NCBI GenBank assembly: GCA_964036295.1
Contig: OZ038472.1
Span: 1,751,501-1,815,500, forward strand
DNA: 64,000 nucleotides
Reading direction: 5' to 3'
Source of the DNA: Plumapathes pennacea
Lineage: Eukaryota > Cnidaria > Anthozoa > Antipatharia > Myriopathidae
Below are positions 11,533-23,365 of this stretch, piece after piece (positions within the stretch are counted from its first letter, which is position 1; each line of letters starts with the position of its first letter). Under the pieces are notes generated by a model. It saw nothing but the letters and a program-made list of their open reading frames with translations, did not search any database and was not told where the DNA came from. The position numbers and the translations under genes are program-made.

Positions 11533-12382
11533 CTGTTTGGTTAATGCACTTGCCAACAGCCAATATCCAAGACTGACCCCATAACAATGTCCAACTAAAA
11601 ATAGATGCCTTTTGTAATATTGTTCTTCATCAGGGAGTATGGAAGAGCCAGCTTTTGTCCAGTACACAAGCCCAGTGCAAATTATGGGATCTGCCTGTCT
11701 AGCCTTGGCAAAAAATGAATACATTATTAATTATCAGAAATAGAAAACTTAAGGACTAAATTTTAACTTTCAAAAAATAGTAACTAGGGCACTGACTGAT
11801 AACACAAAGTGAACAGCTTGGCAGGTCTTTCCTGCATGAGTAATTTAATTATTCCTACTAGCAATGTGATCTTGTAGTGATTTTTATTTTGTCTATAACA
11901 TAACATCACCCACCTGATGCAAAACTCCAGGAAAGTAGGAAGTCACTGCAGCCTTGTGCCAAAGAAACAACTGTTTGAAAAATTCTGAAGTCTGTGGAAT
12001 AAAATAATGGACTAGTCAAGTGGGTTTTATGGGTGCATTGGTAATCAACAAACTATGTCATGTACTTTCAAAGACCTCAACAGAAATTTAAGAGCCCTAT
12101 GGGTACCACCCTTCTCAGCATGCATTAATAATCTATCAGAGATCCATTACAGTCCTCGGCAAACAGACCTGCCAACTCTGAAAGTGACTTAGTTCACAAC
12201 TCAACCCCCTCACCCTTGGGCCATGCCCAATTCCTGCCTGGTCCTGAAGCATGCTAAAGATGCGAATTATTGGTATACGGTATTTTGAAATTTGGACTTA
12301 CCGTGCCTTCCTTCCATCATTTCCTTTCTTTACTTCAACCATCATCTGAAGGGCAAGGCCAATGCAGCTTTCAACACCATCT
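11533..12382 (-). CDS. Candidate exons of an unidentified minus-strand gene
   Basis: Three exon-like segments. Segment A (12382-12302) is open and encodes DGVESCIGLALQMMVEVKKG and onward, ending at a GTAAGT donor. Segment B (about 11993-11914) follows a good acceptor (TTTTATTCCACAG), begins TSEFFKQLFLWHKAAVTS and ends at a GTGGGT donor. Segment C (about 11714-11534) follows an acceptor (TTTTTTGCCAAG), begins ARQADPIICTGLVYWTKAG and ends at a GTAAAA donor. B and C join in phase 0. A and B do not join in phase, so either an exon lies between them or A belongs elsewhere. The sequence looks helical and conserved in character, but I do not recognise the family. First and last exons are not found. 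Confidence 0.45.
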
Positions 12383-12419
12383 CTGTTTCAATGGAATTTT
12401 TTTCTTTTGGGACCTTGTC

Positions 12420-12830
12420 CCTTATGTAATCATTTTATTAATTTAATTTATTCAACTCATTTTAATTCATTTAATTTATTCAATTGTTTTAATTTATTCA
12501 ATTTATTTATTTAATAAATTCATTTATTCATTATATGAATAAATGAATAATTAAATTAATGCATACATGAATGAATAGATCAATTCTGAATAAATCAATT
12601 CTGACTGGCCCCCATGGAATTATGGGTGTATGGTAATTTGAAATTTGGATTTGAATAATCAATTCATTCACTTATACATTATTTAATCATTCATTTATTC
12701 TTTTGTTCATTTTATTGTTTATTGTTTTGTTCATTTCTTTACTAGTTATTCTTTATTCCTTTATTCATACATTAAAGAATAAAATAAATAAATAAATAAA
12801 TAAATAAAATAAAATAAATAAGTTTTATTC
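12420..12830. repeat. AT-rich low-complexity tract
   Basis: Imperfect repeats of ATTTATTCA/AATAAATGA units, ending in an (AAAT)n run at about 12778-12822. No genes. Confidence 0.85.
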
Positions 12831-12839
12831 ATTGGGTGT

Positions 12840-12940
12840 GTTGGGTTAGGTTATGGCGCCATGGTTAGGGTCAAGTAGTGTTAGGGTCAGCGTTACGGTT
12901 ACTTAGGGTTATGGTTATGGGTTATGGGTTAGGAATGGGG
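12840..12940 (+). repeat. Degenerate TTAGGG-like repeats
   Basis: Several GGTTAGGG, GTTAGGGT and GGTTATGG units occur irregularly. This resembles an eroded interstitial telomere-like tract, but the units are too irregular to be certain. Confidence 0.5.
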
Positions 12941-13119
12941 CATCCTGTCGGGGGAGGGGGCCTGGGATGGTGGAAGTACACCAAGGGAGGTGACGGTTGC
13001 ACAACCACGTTCACGGTCATCCCAGGCCCCCTCTCCCACCCCTCCCCTCAAATCCCATCCCTCCCAAATCACCTGTACAATCCAGTCCCTATCCACCTAC
13101 CCTCCGACCAACAGCCAAC

Positions 13120-13705
13120 CCCACTGAAGGAGGAAGAATGCAGATGAATATCAGCGAGGAGATAGACAGGAAGAGAGTCAAAACAGGGCCCTGAGGGGGC
13201 CGTGGGTGCATTGCTTCCCCCCTGATGAGTTGTAGGAGTTAGATGAGAGAGTTAGGGCTAGAATGGGGAGAATTGGCCAAAGCAGTGGTACGCATAACAA
13301 CCCTCTCGACAAGTTAAATGGGTGGACCACCCCTCGGCGACGAGATCTGGAGCTGCAAGTAGTCCTTTGTAGAGGATGGCACCCTCCGTCCGGAGTACAA
13401 GCAAATGCGACTTGGCGGCAGAGACCCGCCCATACAGAGGTGCCATCAATGTTGTTGAGGTCTATGTTGCCTGTAAGCCGACCAGTCTCGAGTCACCTGC
13501 CCATTCTTCTCATTTTGAGGATTGAAATGTGTACCACTGCTTTGGCCAATTCTCCCCATTCTAGTCCTAACTCTCCCACCTAACTCCTACAACTCACCAG
13601 AGGGAAAACAATGCGCCCACGGTCTCCTTAGGGTCCCATTTCAAACCTCTTCCTGCCTATCCCTTCGCTAACATTCATCTGCACCCTTCCTCCTTCAGCA
13701 GAGTT
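13120..13705. mobile_element. Foldback element with about 175-bp inverted arms
   Basis: The segment 13125-13297 and the reverse complement of 13529-13705 are similar throughout. Both contain GAGTTGTAGGAGTTAG and GGGGAGAATTGGCCAAAGCA, and both outer ends read GAAGGAGGAAG. The central 230 bp is unrelated unique sequence. No transposase is seen. This architecture fits a foldback or MITE-like DNA transposon. Confidence 0.8.
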
Positions 13706-14159
13706 GAATGATGGTCATCATCAGGTTGATGGAAGGCACACAATGATCATACAGGGGACGAGGGACTTGAGGGGACATAGAAGAATATATAATTAGGAAG
13801 AGAACAATGGATGATACTATTGGAAGAGAGCCTGGAACAGTATGCTGGAGGAATGTCCACAGTCTGCAGGAATTCAGCCCAGAAGAGTCTGTCCGCAACA
13901 GTCTGGAGGAAGTCAGCCTGGAACAGTCTGCATCAGCTTGAGGAGAACATCTGACTATAGTTGGAAAAACAGGAAACATGGGGTAAGAAAACGGTATAAA
14001 ATAATAATATTGAAATGGATGAAAATTGAGCATGGGTACTTACGAAAATAGAATATAATAGGGGAGAACTATATTATTAACTGTATTTTTTGCTGTCTAT
14101 GATAAAGCACAACAACATTGATAGTGAAAAGTGAAAGTCTAAAGGTGACCTCAACTCAG
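13706..14159. other. No gene recognised
   Basis: Contains a short locally repetitive stretch (13835-13945) with recurring CAGTCTG and AGCCTGGAACAGT strings. Otherwise non-coding. Confidence 0.4.
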
Positions 14160-14350
14160 GAGAGAAAAGAGGTTCAAGCAAGTTTCAGTCTTCCACCAAA
14201 GGTATATAACAAAGTATAGAGAACTTGGGATTTGATACCTTACTCAAATGACAGCTGATTAAAACATAAATTCTCTTTTCATTACTCATACATTTTCTTA
14301 TTTTATGATTAGGAGAATCTGCATTTTGAACTTGGAAGTGAAAGGGTTAC
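14160..14350 (-). mobile_element. MITE of the TTAACCCTTTCACTCCCAAG family
   Basis: Reverse-oriented copy ending in ACTTGGAAGTGAAAGGGTTA, with internal strings shared with other copies in this window (GGAGAATCTGCATTTTGAAC, ACAGCTGATTAAA). Confidence 0.75.
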
Positions 14351-16339
14351 TATCATTGCAAAATAGAAGTTTGATGGGAATACTCATCCTTCTGTTTCTT
14401 GGAGACTTTTGTGAAATATCTTTTGGTGTTACAATAAAGGACGCCTAGCATCAAGATCTTCAAGGAGGTGGCAAAATTATCAATTATTGGTACAAGAATT
14501 GTTTCGTTACCGTGATAGTTTACCAAACAGTTCATTTGAATCGGAAAACAGTTTCAACCACCAAATAGAATCTGTATTAAAAAATTAAATTCCATTTCAC
14601 TACAACAATGATCGCACGCTTTTGAATTTCAAGAAGTTCGAACTTCCACAGCAGTGAATCGCAACAAAAATACAATAGATATAACTATATATGTTGGTAA
14701 ACAAATAAATGAGAATAAGATGGAAAACCGGGAAGCAAACCAGGAACGGAAGAAAGCAACAGAAGTGAAAATACAGCAAAAGAAAAAAATGCAATGTGAC
14801 TGGTAGAACAACAAAACAAGAAAACCGGGGAAAAGAAAAAAGAAAAAGAATATATATACATATATATATATATAGAAGATTAAGGACATAAAGAGAAAAA
14901 CGAAATGATGCGAACTCTTATTAAAGCGACCATAAAACAGGGGAAGTTGTGCAGGCAGAGAAGTATGTAAAAAGTATCCCGAAAAGCAAAGGGAAACAAT
15001 ATATGGGGAAAATACACTAGACCAGTATATGACGCAGTAAATAATATGAGTGTGTGACACTAAGGAACAGGCGACAAGGGAGAAACGAGTGTGATCGAGG
15101 TGACAAATGCGTTTTGCATAAATGACACGGGAAGGAAACTTGAGCTCGCACATGGCCTGAGAAGGAGAGATGAAAGAGATTGAGATAACGGGGAGAAGCG
15201 ACAAACAACAACGACAGAACCTAAAAATAAATTACCTGTAAAAGGGAGCTTCTTTTAGGCGTGGAGGCGGACGCTTGGTGGCGCTTTAACGGTGGTACTG
15301 TTCTTCAGTTGCAAGCGAGGTGGATGCCCCAGCCGAGGGAAGTCGGAAAGCAGAGGTGTTTGGGACGACTATGGAGGTTTCCTTTCTGCTGGAAATCATT
15401 CCAACATTGGGGAACGTTGAAAATCTTGTGAAGCAACGCGACAGCGAACTCCCAACGCTTCGCTCGAAAGGTCTAAATTCCCGCCCTAAATTTCCCATGA
15501 TGCTCGGCTTCGTCAGAGCATGCGCTAGTTACCATACCACAAACGGAAGGCCAGGACAACCTCGTTCCCAGGGGGAAGTTCGCAGTCTGATTATATTATG
15601 TCAGCGGTCACCCCTCAACAGTAATAACTGACTGACAGAAATGCAGTGATAAATAAACATCACATCGGAGTGAAATAGCGTGTACGAAGAAAGACGTAAA
15701 GTATAAAATATCTAAGTTCCTACAGCGTTTATTTGAAACGTGCATACAGTACTCTTTTATAGAAAATTAGCGCTTCGTGTAAATTTAGTAATGTAACTAA
15801 AATCAACGTGAATCAGAGAAAAATATCCCGGAGGGGGGAGGGGAGGGTCCCATCAATACTGCATGCGCCGCCTCAAAGGCAGTATCGTTTTTAGACATTT
15901 TTGAGGCTGCAAAAGGGGATCCATTTTGCCTTTTTGGTCTGAAATAGTAGGTTTTGCATATTTTGGTATTTGGTTGCAGAAATAGGGTAAAATTTTTTGG
16001 TATCAGAGTCTGAAAAAGGGTCGAAAATCCTCAAATATATTTTAAATAGGGTCGAAAAATCGTACAGTTTTAGTTTGAAGTAGGGCAAGGGTTTTGAGAA
16101 CACTCCGACTCAAAACTATGAAGGTTTTCACCCCCTCCTCCCCCGAGAAGAGGTTTTGGGGGGCAGAGCCTTTAACGGCTAGCTAGCTAAACCGTTCCAT
16201 GTGAACAGTTCAACGTGGTCCCATCTAAAAAACAGTAGCCTTAAATCTCTTTCGATGCGGACATCGCGCGGGTTTTGCTGTAGAAACTTGATTTCATTTT
16301 TTACAAGGCTCGAGTAGTCGCAACAGCTGAATTATCGCC
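14351..16339. other. No gene recognised
   Basis: Open frames at 14629-15204 (-) are low-complexity and show no domain. Frames at 15286-15498 (-) and 15320-15631 (+) overlap each other on opposite strands, and neither has recognisable similarity. A fragment GCAGTCTGATTATATTATGT at about 15583 belongs to the repeat described at 16617-17370. 15830-16150 is T/G-rich and unremarkable. Confidence 0.4.
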
Positions 16340-16572
16340 GGGAATGGTTCACTTGGATGTTTAGTGCTTTGCCTAAAGCTATTTTCAACGCCGATTTGCT
16401 CCAAATCCACGCAATAGCGTTGCAAGTTTTTGAATCGCTTTCAAAAACTTGCAACGCGTTGCAGCACTGCAAACATCGCGAAAAATCCTTCGCAATGGGG
16501 TATTACACCTCAACGATTTTTAGCGCAACATCGCATCGTTGCAAATTGACCAGTGTAACACCACCTTTTAAG
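16340..16572 (-). mobile_element. MITE of the GGTGTTACACTGGTCAATTTG family
   Basis: Reverse-oriented relative of 36931-37149. Both contain the right-end string CAAATTGACCAGTGTAACACC or its complement, the internal TTGCAAGTTTTTGAA, and CGCGAAAAATC. The distal end is truncated or diverged here. Non-coding. Confidence 0.7.
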
Positions 16573-16616
16573 TCTCTTTTGTTGTCAAGGGTGACAAGGG
16601 GTTTCGCTGGTAACGA

Positions 16617-16810
16617 GTCATTCACAGATCATCCTTTTTTATTTACATTTTGGAGCAATGCTACCTAACACGAACACAGAAAACGGCAAATAGAAAGAAA
16701 CCATAACAGCGCGAAAATTACCGCTGCTTCAAGGTTGGTTAGTTTCTAATACAGTGGGGCGACCGCTGACATAATATAATCAGACTGCGGGAGGGGGTTA
16801 CCATCCTTAC
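16617..16810. repeat. Local duplication, copy 1
   Basis: Nearly identical to 17142-17370: the shared run starts at AGTCATTCACA and passes through TTTACATTTTGGAGC, AACAGCGCGAAAATTACCGC and CATAATATAATCAGACTGCGG to CCATCCTTACG. The two copies lie about 525 bp apart. Confidence 0.85.
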
Positions 16811-16940
16811 GTTGCTTACGCAATTCGCTTCCCGTTGTAGACGCCATTTTCATTGCTGGAGGGTAGTTACCAGGTTACTTGCGGAATGGGATTAATTTTC
16901 TTTATATCAATGAAATGCCAATCCGTTAATGTTTGCATGT

Positions 16941-17120
16941 TGACAGTTCTGAGGTTGCTGGTCCCCATTCCCCCAAGGGTCTGAGGTTGCTGGTCCCCAT
17001 TCTCCCAAGGAGCCTGAGGTTGCTGGTCCCCATTCCCCAAGGGTCTGAGGTTGCTGGTCCCCATTCCTCCAAAGGGCCTAAGGTTGCTGGTCCCTATTCC
17101 CCAAGGTGTCTGAGGTGAAC
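16941..17120. repeat. Minisatellite with a unit of about 30 bp
   Basis: About five imperfect copies of TCTGAGGTTGCTGGTCCCCA followed by TTCCCCCAAGG. Confidence 0.9.
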
Positions 17121-17141
17121 CTCTGCGGGAAGCTGGTAACA

Positions 17142-17370
17142 AGTCATTCACAAATCATCCTTTTTTTATTTACATTTTGGAGCGATGCTACCTAACACGA
17201 ACACAGAAAACGGCAACTAGAAAGAAACCATAACAGCGCGAAAATTACCGCTGCTTCACGTTTGGTTAGTTATTAATACAGTGGGGCGACCGCTCACATA
17301 ATATAATCAGACTGCGGGAGTCCCGCAGTCTGATTATATTATGTGAGCGGGGAGGGGGTAACCATCCTTA
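17142..17370. repeat. Local duplication, copy 2, containing a perfect palindrome
   Basis: Copy of 16617-16810. In this copy the string CATAATATAATCAGACTGCGGGA is immediately followed by its own reverse complement (17286-17349), producing a hairpin that copy 1 lacks. After the palindrome the homology to copy 1 resumes at GGAGGGGGT. Confidence 0.85.
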
Positions 17371-18227
17371 CGTGGGAATTCGCTTCCCGTTCCCAGGGCC
17401 ATCCTGGGAGCTTCTGCCGCGGATTGCCCTGGGAAGGAGGTTGAGGCCAGGAAATGCTTTTTGTCAGGGGTGAGGCGAGGCAATAGCTGCGGAGCTCCCT
17501 CTGCGGGGCTGGGGTAAATTCCTCAACAAATGACAAACGCACCTTAAACTCCTGGGTTCACCAGTCTCGTTACCCTGATTACAGTTTTAAAATTTAGAAA
17601 ATAACAAAGACTGTTATGCCAGCCGTGCATTTTGGCGGGAAGCCGTACGGTCGCGCATGCACAGTGCGTTTTGCCGCGGTGTCCAAGTAAGAAAAAAAAA
17701 TTACTCATAAGAAGGTAAAGAGGTCACACTAGAAACTCTTTGTTGATACATAATACGCTATGCACACAATTGGAATTACTTAGATTATTCTTTATTAATA
17801 ACTAAAACTGCTATTTCTGTCACTGCCCTTCCTGAATAGGGTTCTATGGATTTCCACTAAAAACCCTTTCTTCTAAACTGTCAACAACTCTCACACATTT
17901 CTTCTTAAATGGTTGGGAGAATCTGCACTTTGCGCTTTCTCTTCAATAAAACACAGTTATATTCGTGCGGTCTTTCTAAATTCTTGCATACTGCACGTTC
18001 TTACAGAAACAATTCGTTATCGCATAAAATTATCGGCTTTCTCTGGGCAACACAGCCCTCCCTAGTTTGATAATGGATCTCCGTAGGATCACTTGGTGAG
18101 CAAACGCAGACAGATCCCTCTTTAGACATTTCGTTTACTTAATTTCCGATCACGTATCGATTCTTTGCCGCTCAGCTATCGAGTAATTCTCGGCAACTCT
18201 TCGGTCTCCCGCGCCCAGCCAACGACA
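17371..18227. other. 3' flank of RABL6; no separate gene
   Basis: Immediately 3' of the RABL6 stop on the minus strand; part is probably its 3' untranslated region. A partial MITE of the CCCTTTCACTCC family may lie at about 17830-17940 (TGGTTGGGAGAATCTGCACTT). No other gene is supported. Confidence 0.4.
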
Positions 18228-20345
18228 TCACAGTTGCTCATAAACTTTTCCTTCGTCAGCGTCCGAGGTTTTCTTCCTACTGTGTTTATGTCGATGCTTC
18301 TTCTTCTTGTCGGCACCTTCGTCGTCTTTAGATTTTCTTTTTTCTTTCTCGTCCTCTGCGTCTTTGTGCTTGGATCTCCTTCGTTCTTTATTTTTGCCTT
18401 CTTCGTCATCCTTTTCGCCGTCTTTATCTCTGTGTTTGCGATGTTTATGTTTGCTTCGGGACTTCTCCCCGCTCTGTATTAAACGGAACGAAATAAAGAA
18501 GTTACACGACAGAGAGGGTGGGGGGGGGGGGGGTGGGGGTGGAGTGGCAAATGTCCTCTTTAAATACCTTGCTGTCCTTTTTCTTGTGAGATTTGCTTTC
18601 TTGAACTGAAATGAATGAATTTTGGAATTATTAACGAATCAAGTTACATGTACGGGAGTTAGAGTAGTTGATTGATATTCAAACAAGCAATGAAAAATTG
18701 AAATCACATTTACAATGCGTCAGATTTTAACATGATATCATACCAGCTTCATCGCTATCTTCATCATTGTTGGTAGCGTCTGAGCAAATGACATAAAGAA
18801 ACAAAAAGAAATATAACATGATAAAAAAAAAAGAAACATAAATACAAACACAATCATGAGCAAAATAAACAAACTATAACTGAACTGCAAATTCGTCTGA
18901 CCCTTTGTACGGGAAATGTACTAGAGACATGGCAAAAACGGACAGACTTGAATCATCAGTCGCTGAGACTGTCTATAAAGAATGCAAAGAAGGGAAAAAA
19001 AAAAACAAAAACAAAAACAAAAACAAAAACAAAAACAAAACAAACTGATTTCTAGAATTGATACACCCTTCGTATCCTATACCCTCAGTGCGTGTACACC
19101 ACGGGCCCACAGTAATTGGCGTAACCTAATTTGGAGACCCGGCCGTATGGCAAAGCAAATAAATAAATAAATCAATAAATTGCTGTCCTTGCTGTTGGTA
19201 CAGCCTGTGTAGCGGCACAAAAGTGGAGGGGGAGGGGTAGGGGTGGCTACTGTTGGTGGGAGAGATGGGGGGGGGGGGGGGGGGGAGAGTAGCTGCAAAA
19301 CGATGGAGTTCACAACCTCATCGGGATTGGAAAATAGTATACTTCACACATATTCAGCGAGTCACCTACAATAACACACTGCACGGGTTAGAAGCGAGTC
19401 AGATAATGAGCTGGTATTTCGGAGATACCATGATTATCTGATGATACCTTGTTCGCGCCATTTTTTCTCCTCACCTTTGGACTTTGCTGATTTTGACGTG
19501 GTTGTGGTCTGCATCTGCTGCTTCATAAACACGTCCCAGTCATCGAAATTAATCGGAGCAGCTTGCACGTCGTTGTTCTTATCGACTTTCCTAAAAAGAA
19601 AGCCACAGATATTGCAGCACCAATCACAGTAGTCGAAAAAAAAAAGGTATATAATATATTCAACCAATAAAGAGCCAATAAAAGCGCCAATCACGGAAGT
19701 CGTACGAAAACACTTCGACCAGAGAATCTGCACTATGAGTTCAATATGTATATCGTTTCAGCCCTCTTTCGTTCATTCGTTCGTCAGTTTCCCTGTCTAT
19801 TTCATCCTCACCTTACTTGAAACTCTTTGTCAGTTTGAGGCGAAGAGAATGAGCCCTATAAGAAAGAAGTTTACACAGTCAACGGTAGTAATAGTAGTAT
19901 TTTCTACTCATACACAAATATCTGTCAAGTAAATCTTAGCCTGCACCAATTCTCTCGCAGTTTAACCCTTTCACTTTCAAGTTCAAAATGCAGATTCTCC
20001 TAACCTCATGAGTGATGTAGTGAGAATTGATAGTTTAATCAGCTATCATCTGAGCAAGGTATCAAAAGCCAAGTTCTCTTTACTGTATGATATGTTTGTG
20101 CTGCAGAAACCGAAGGAGAAAATTAAACTTCATCACTCTTGGGAGTGAAAGGGTTAAAAATCGCAAAATACTTCATGAGAACTGAAAAACCTAGGGTAAA
20201 GTAGCTTGGTTTCGTATGTCTACACAGTGCAATTGCATTATTAGACCAACTCTACGCAACACTCTTTCATTCTTTTGAGAATTCTTTCGACAAAACGTGC
20301 AACATCAGCATCAACAAGAACAAGGGACAAACAAGAACAAGGGAC

Positions 20346-20393
<48 letters not shown>

Positions 20394-23316
20394 ACAACAG
20401 TAGCAGCAGGGGCGTAGTGGAAATAACCCCTACCGTAGGCTCTAGGCCGGGAGAGTTTAACCAGCTGTTCACTTCCTCTTTAGCAAAACCAAAGTCGTCA
20501 ATATCTTGAAGTGGCTGCAGGTCAGGCGGACGTGACTTTTTACTGCGCGTTTTGTCATCTACATCTTGCTCCGCTTCTTCTTCATCCTTGTCTTCTTCTT
20601 TTTCGTCCTCGCTCGAAGTTAATTCAATAGCGGCTGCCGCATGGTTGGGTTTGTTCTTGGGCTCTGCCGCTTTGTTGACACGGTTCAACGCACTTTCAAT
20701 CGGTTTACCGCGTTGGATGTCTTCATCATCAGACTCTATGTCTTCAGCGAAGCCAGCAACCATTGGGTTCCTGCTGTTGGTATCGCTGCAAGTGGAAACA
20801 AACAAACAAACAAACAAACAAACAAAAAAAAAGAAGAAATAAGTAATGTTTTGTTTTGCTTTCCTTTTGTTTTCCGGAATCAGGGGTCGTATTCACAGAA
20901 CCTGCAATCAGTACAAACGAATATGTTCGATAGTCACTACTTACGCATCATGAACATTTTCGTTCGTACAAGTTTTGTGAATACGGCCCCTTTCACTCCC
21001 AAAACTCAAATGAGGTTCTCCCAATCCTGTAACAAGAAGTCGTATGAGTGATGCAGTGAGAATTGATACTTCAATCAGCTTTCATCTGAGCAAGGTATCA
21101 AAAGTCAAGTTCTCCTTTCTGTATGATATATTTCTGGTGAGAAACTGAAGGAGAACATTGAACTTGATCACTCGTGCGGTACCTGTCGCTCTCCTCGCTC
21201 TCTCCACTGGAGCTCTCCGACACTTGCACCGGAGCATGGCTCTTGCTCTTCTTGTTCGTTTTAGCCGGCGCTTTCGCTGATCCCTCGTCTTCTAAGAACT
21301 GAGCGTCCAGTTGATCCTCGGGTACAAAATCCTCCACGTGAGATGTCCCCATGCCTGAGCTACGTCTTGGTATGACTGCATGGACGAGACGATAAGTTAT
21401 ATATTGACTTACATGAAGGATACCGCAGAATGATTACATCGCAACAACAACAAAACATGAATAGCTTCAGTTGTATAAATTTTGTGAAGACGGTTCCTAT
21501 TTCTAGGTTTTTTATGTTGTATTTTCTTGATACCTTCTTCCACGTGGTTTATGTCCTGATCTTTGGATGAAAACAATTTCTTTGAAAATTTCTGCCTCAA
21601 ATTAGCAGCACTTCCGGTACTGTTTGTCGAAGCCGCTGTGCTGGGAGGACCGGGACCTACGAAGACACGCCATTGTATCAACTGTAAGTATTTTTGCTCC
21701 TTAGAACAATTGGCTTCGATTTCCTGTTTCGGTCTCTTACACAGGACTTGCAACTATTCTCGAAAAATGAGAACATACTTACAACACATACTTCGTATAA
21801 TTTGTGGTGTGCCACAATCAAAATTGTGCCTTACTAACCTGAAGATTTATCAGCAGGATTAGGTGTGCCTTGAACCGCAGGAGATTGTGATGGCTGATCT
21901 TGTGCTTCATTTTGCGCTGCTTCGTGCGCTTTCTTTCTCTTCTCCAACAGAGACGTGAATCTACAGAAAAAAAGGCAAACAAATCTGAAGTGAGTATGAA
22001 TGCTTTTACCCGCTCAACTAAAAATGTCCAACACTTATCTGTCCACCCCTCCCCCGAAGTTTCTAAAGCACGGCACAACTGCCTACCGAGCATCTGACGT
22101 CATTCCTAGTTCTATGGGGGGGGGGGGGGGGGGGGGGGGGGGGGAGGTTGATGCCAGACCACCCCCCTCCCCGTTTTTAAAAGATTTCTTTCAAAAACTA
22201 CAGGGTATCTGTAGTTACTCTCCCAGAGATTGTTGCAACATCATCGCATTCTGACCAATTCAGTTCAGTTCATCGTCACGCTAGTCTCCACATACTTATC
22301 ATAGTCTTGTTCCTCTGACTCTTGATGAATATGCATTTCCTCTAGTGTTGACTGCAAAAGAAGGGCCAAAGAGTTTCATTGCATAGTTCTGCGCAGATAC
22401 CCTGGGTTCCAGAGGTTTCTCGCTCTCGGAAATCCGGGCTGCGCGGCCCCGTAGAGCTGGGGTCGAAATCACGGGCGGCGGGGGGCTGGGGGCGAGGCCG
22501 CCGCCCGTGATTTCGGCCCCAGCTCTACGGGGCCGCGCAGCCCGGATTTCCGAGAGCGAGAAACCTCTGGAACCCAGGGTACTGCGCAGACTGCAAGAAT
22601 CAGCTTCTCTTTCACTTTCTTATACTCGATATTTATCATACAACATGGAGAACTCAACGCATTTTATAGTTTGCTCCAAGACAACATGGGATTAAAAGCC
22701 TGGCGGAATCTGCACTGTCAGCTCAGGAATGAAATGATTTTTCCAATCTTCCTAATATTGTGAAACATCTACAGTTTGTAGATAGGGCTAGAGGGCTAGT
22801 TTGATAACTTTAGTAAACAAACAAACAAACAAACAAACAAACAAACTACAACTAATCAACCAAAGAAAAAAGAAGCACATCCATCACTTTGTAGCTATTC
22901 TCAAACTGCATACCTCTGTATCCATTGCGTTAACTTGCAGTTGTTGGAGAAGTGTTTCTCTCTGAAATAATAAAAGGGAAGGATAAATTAGTTTAATTAT
23001 TGTCTTCCTGCCTGTTTGTCTATCTTTCTGTCTAAAGCATAAACTGAGCGTTAGCTAACATTGCGACGATGATGCATGCACTATCTCTTTTAATCTCTAT
23101 ACCTATATATAAGTAATGTTTATGACAATCAATAATTATGATTGTGTGTGATATTCTTTTAGTTGAATTAAAGCACACATTTTCTATTGTCATAAGTTGC
23201 TGACCTGTAGAAGGAGATACGGCAGGTTCAAGAACCTGTGGATGTACTTCAGGCCAAAACCATTTTTCATTGACGCCTCTCCAAAACGAACAGGGGGAGA
23301 CCTGTCTGGCCTGTTC

Positions 23317-23365
<49 letters not shown>

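Noticed and set aside
12878..13583. Overlapping short proteins
   Set aside because: They lie in a foldback element and low-complexity tract; both orientations are open by composition.
14629..15204. Membrane protein on the minus strand
   Set aside because: Hydrophobic residues come from a T-rich strand; sequence is low-complexity with no recognisable motif.
15286..15631. Start exon of a gene on either strand
   Set aside because: Open frames overlap on opposite strands, and neither shows recognisable similarity or a convincing splice donor.
19817..19855. Extra RABL6 exon between exons 15 and 16
   Set aside because: It has an acceptor and donor and is open, but its 39-bp length does not repair the phase mismatch and it resembles nothing known.
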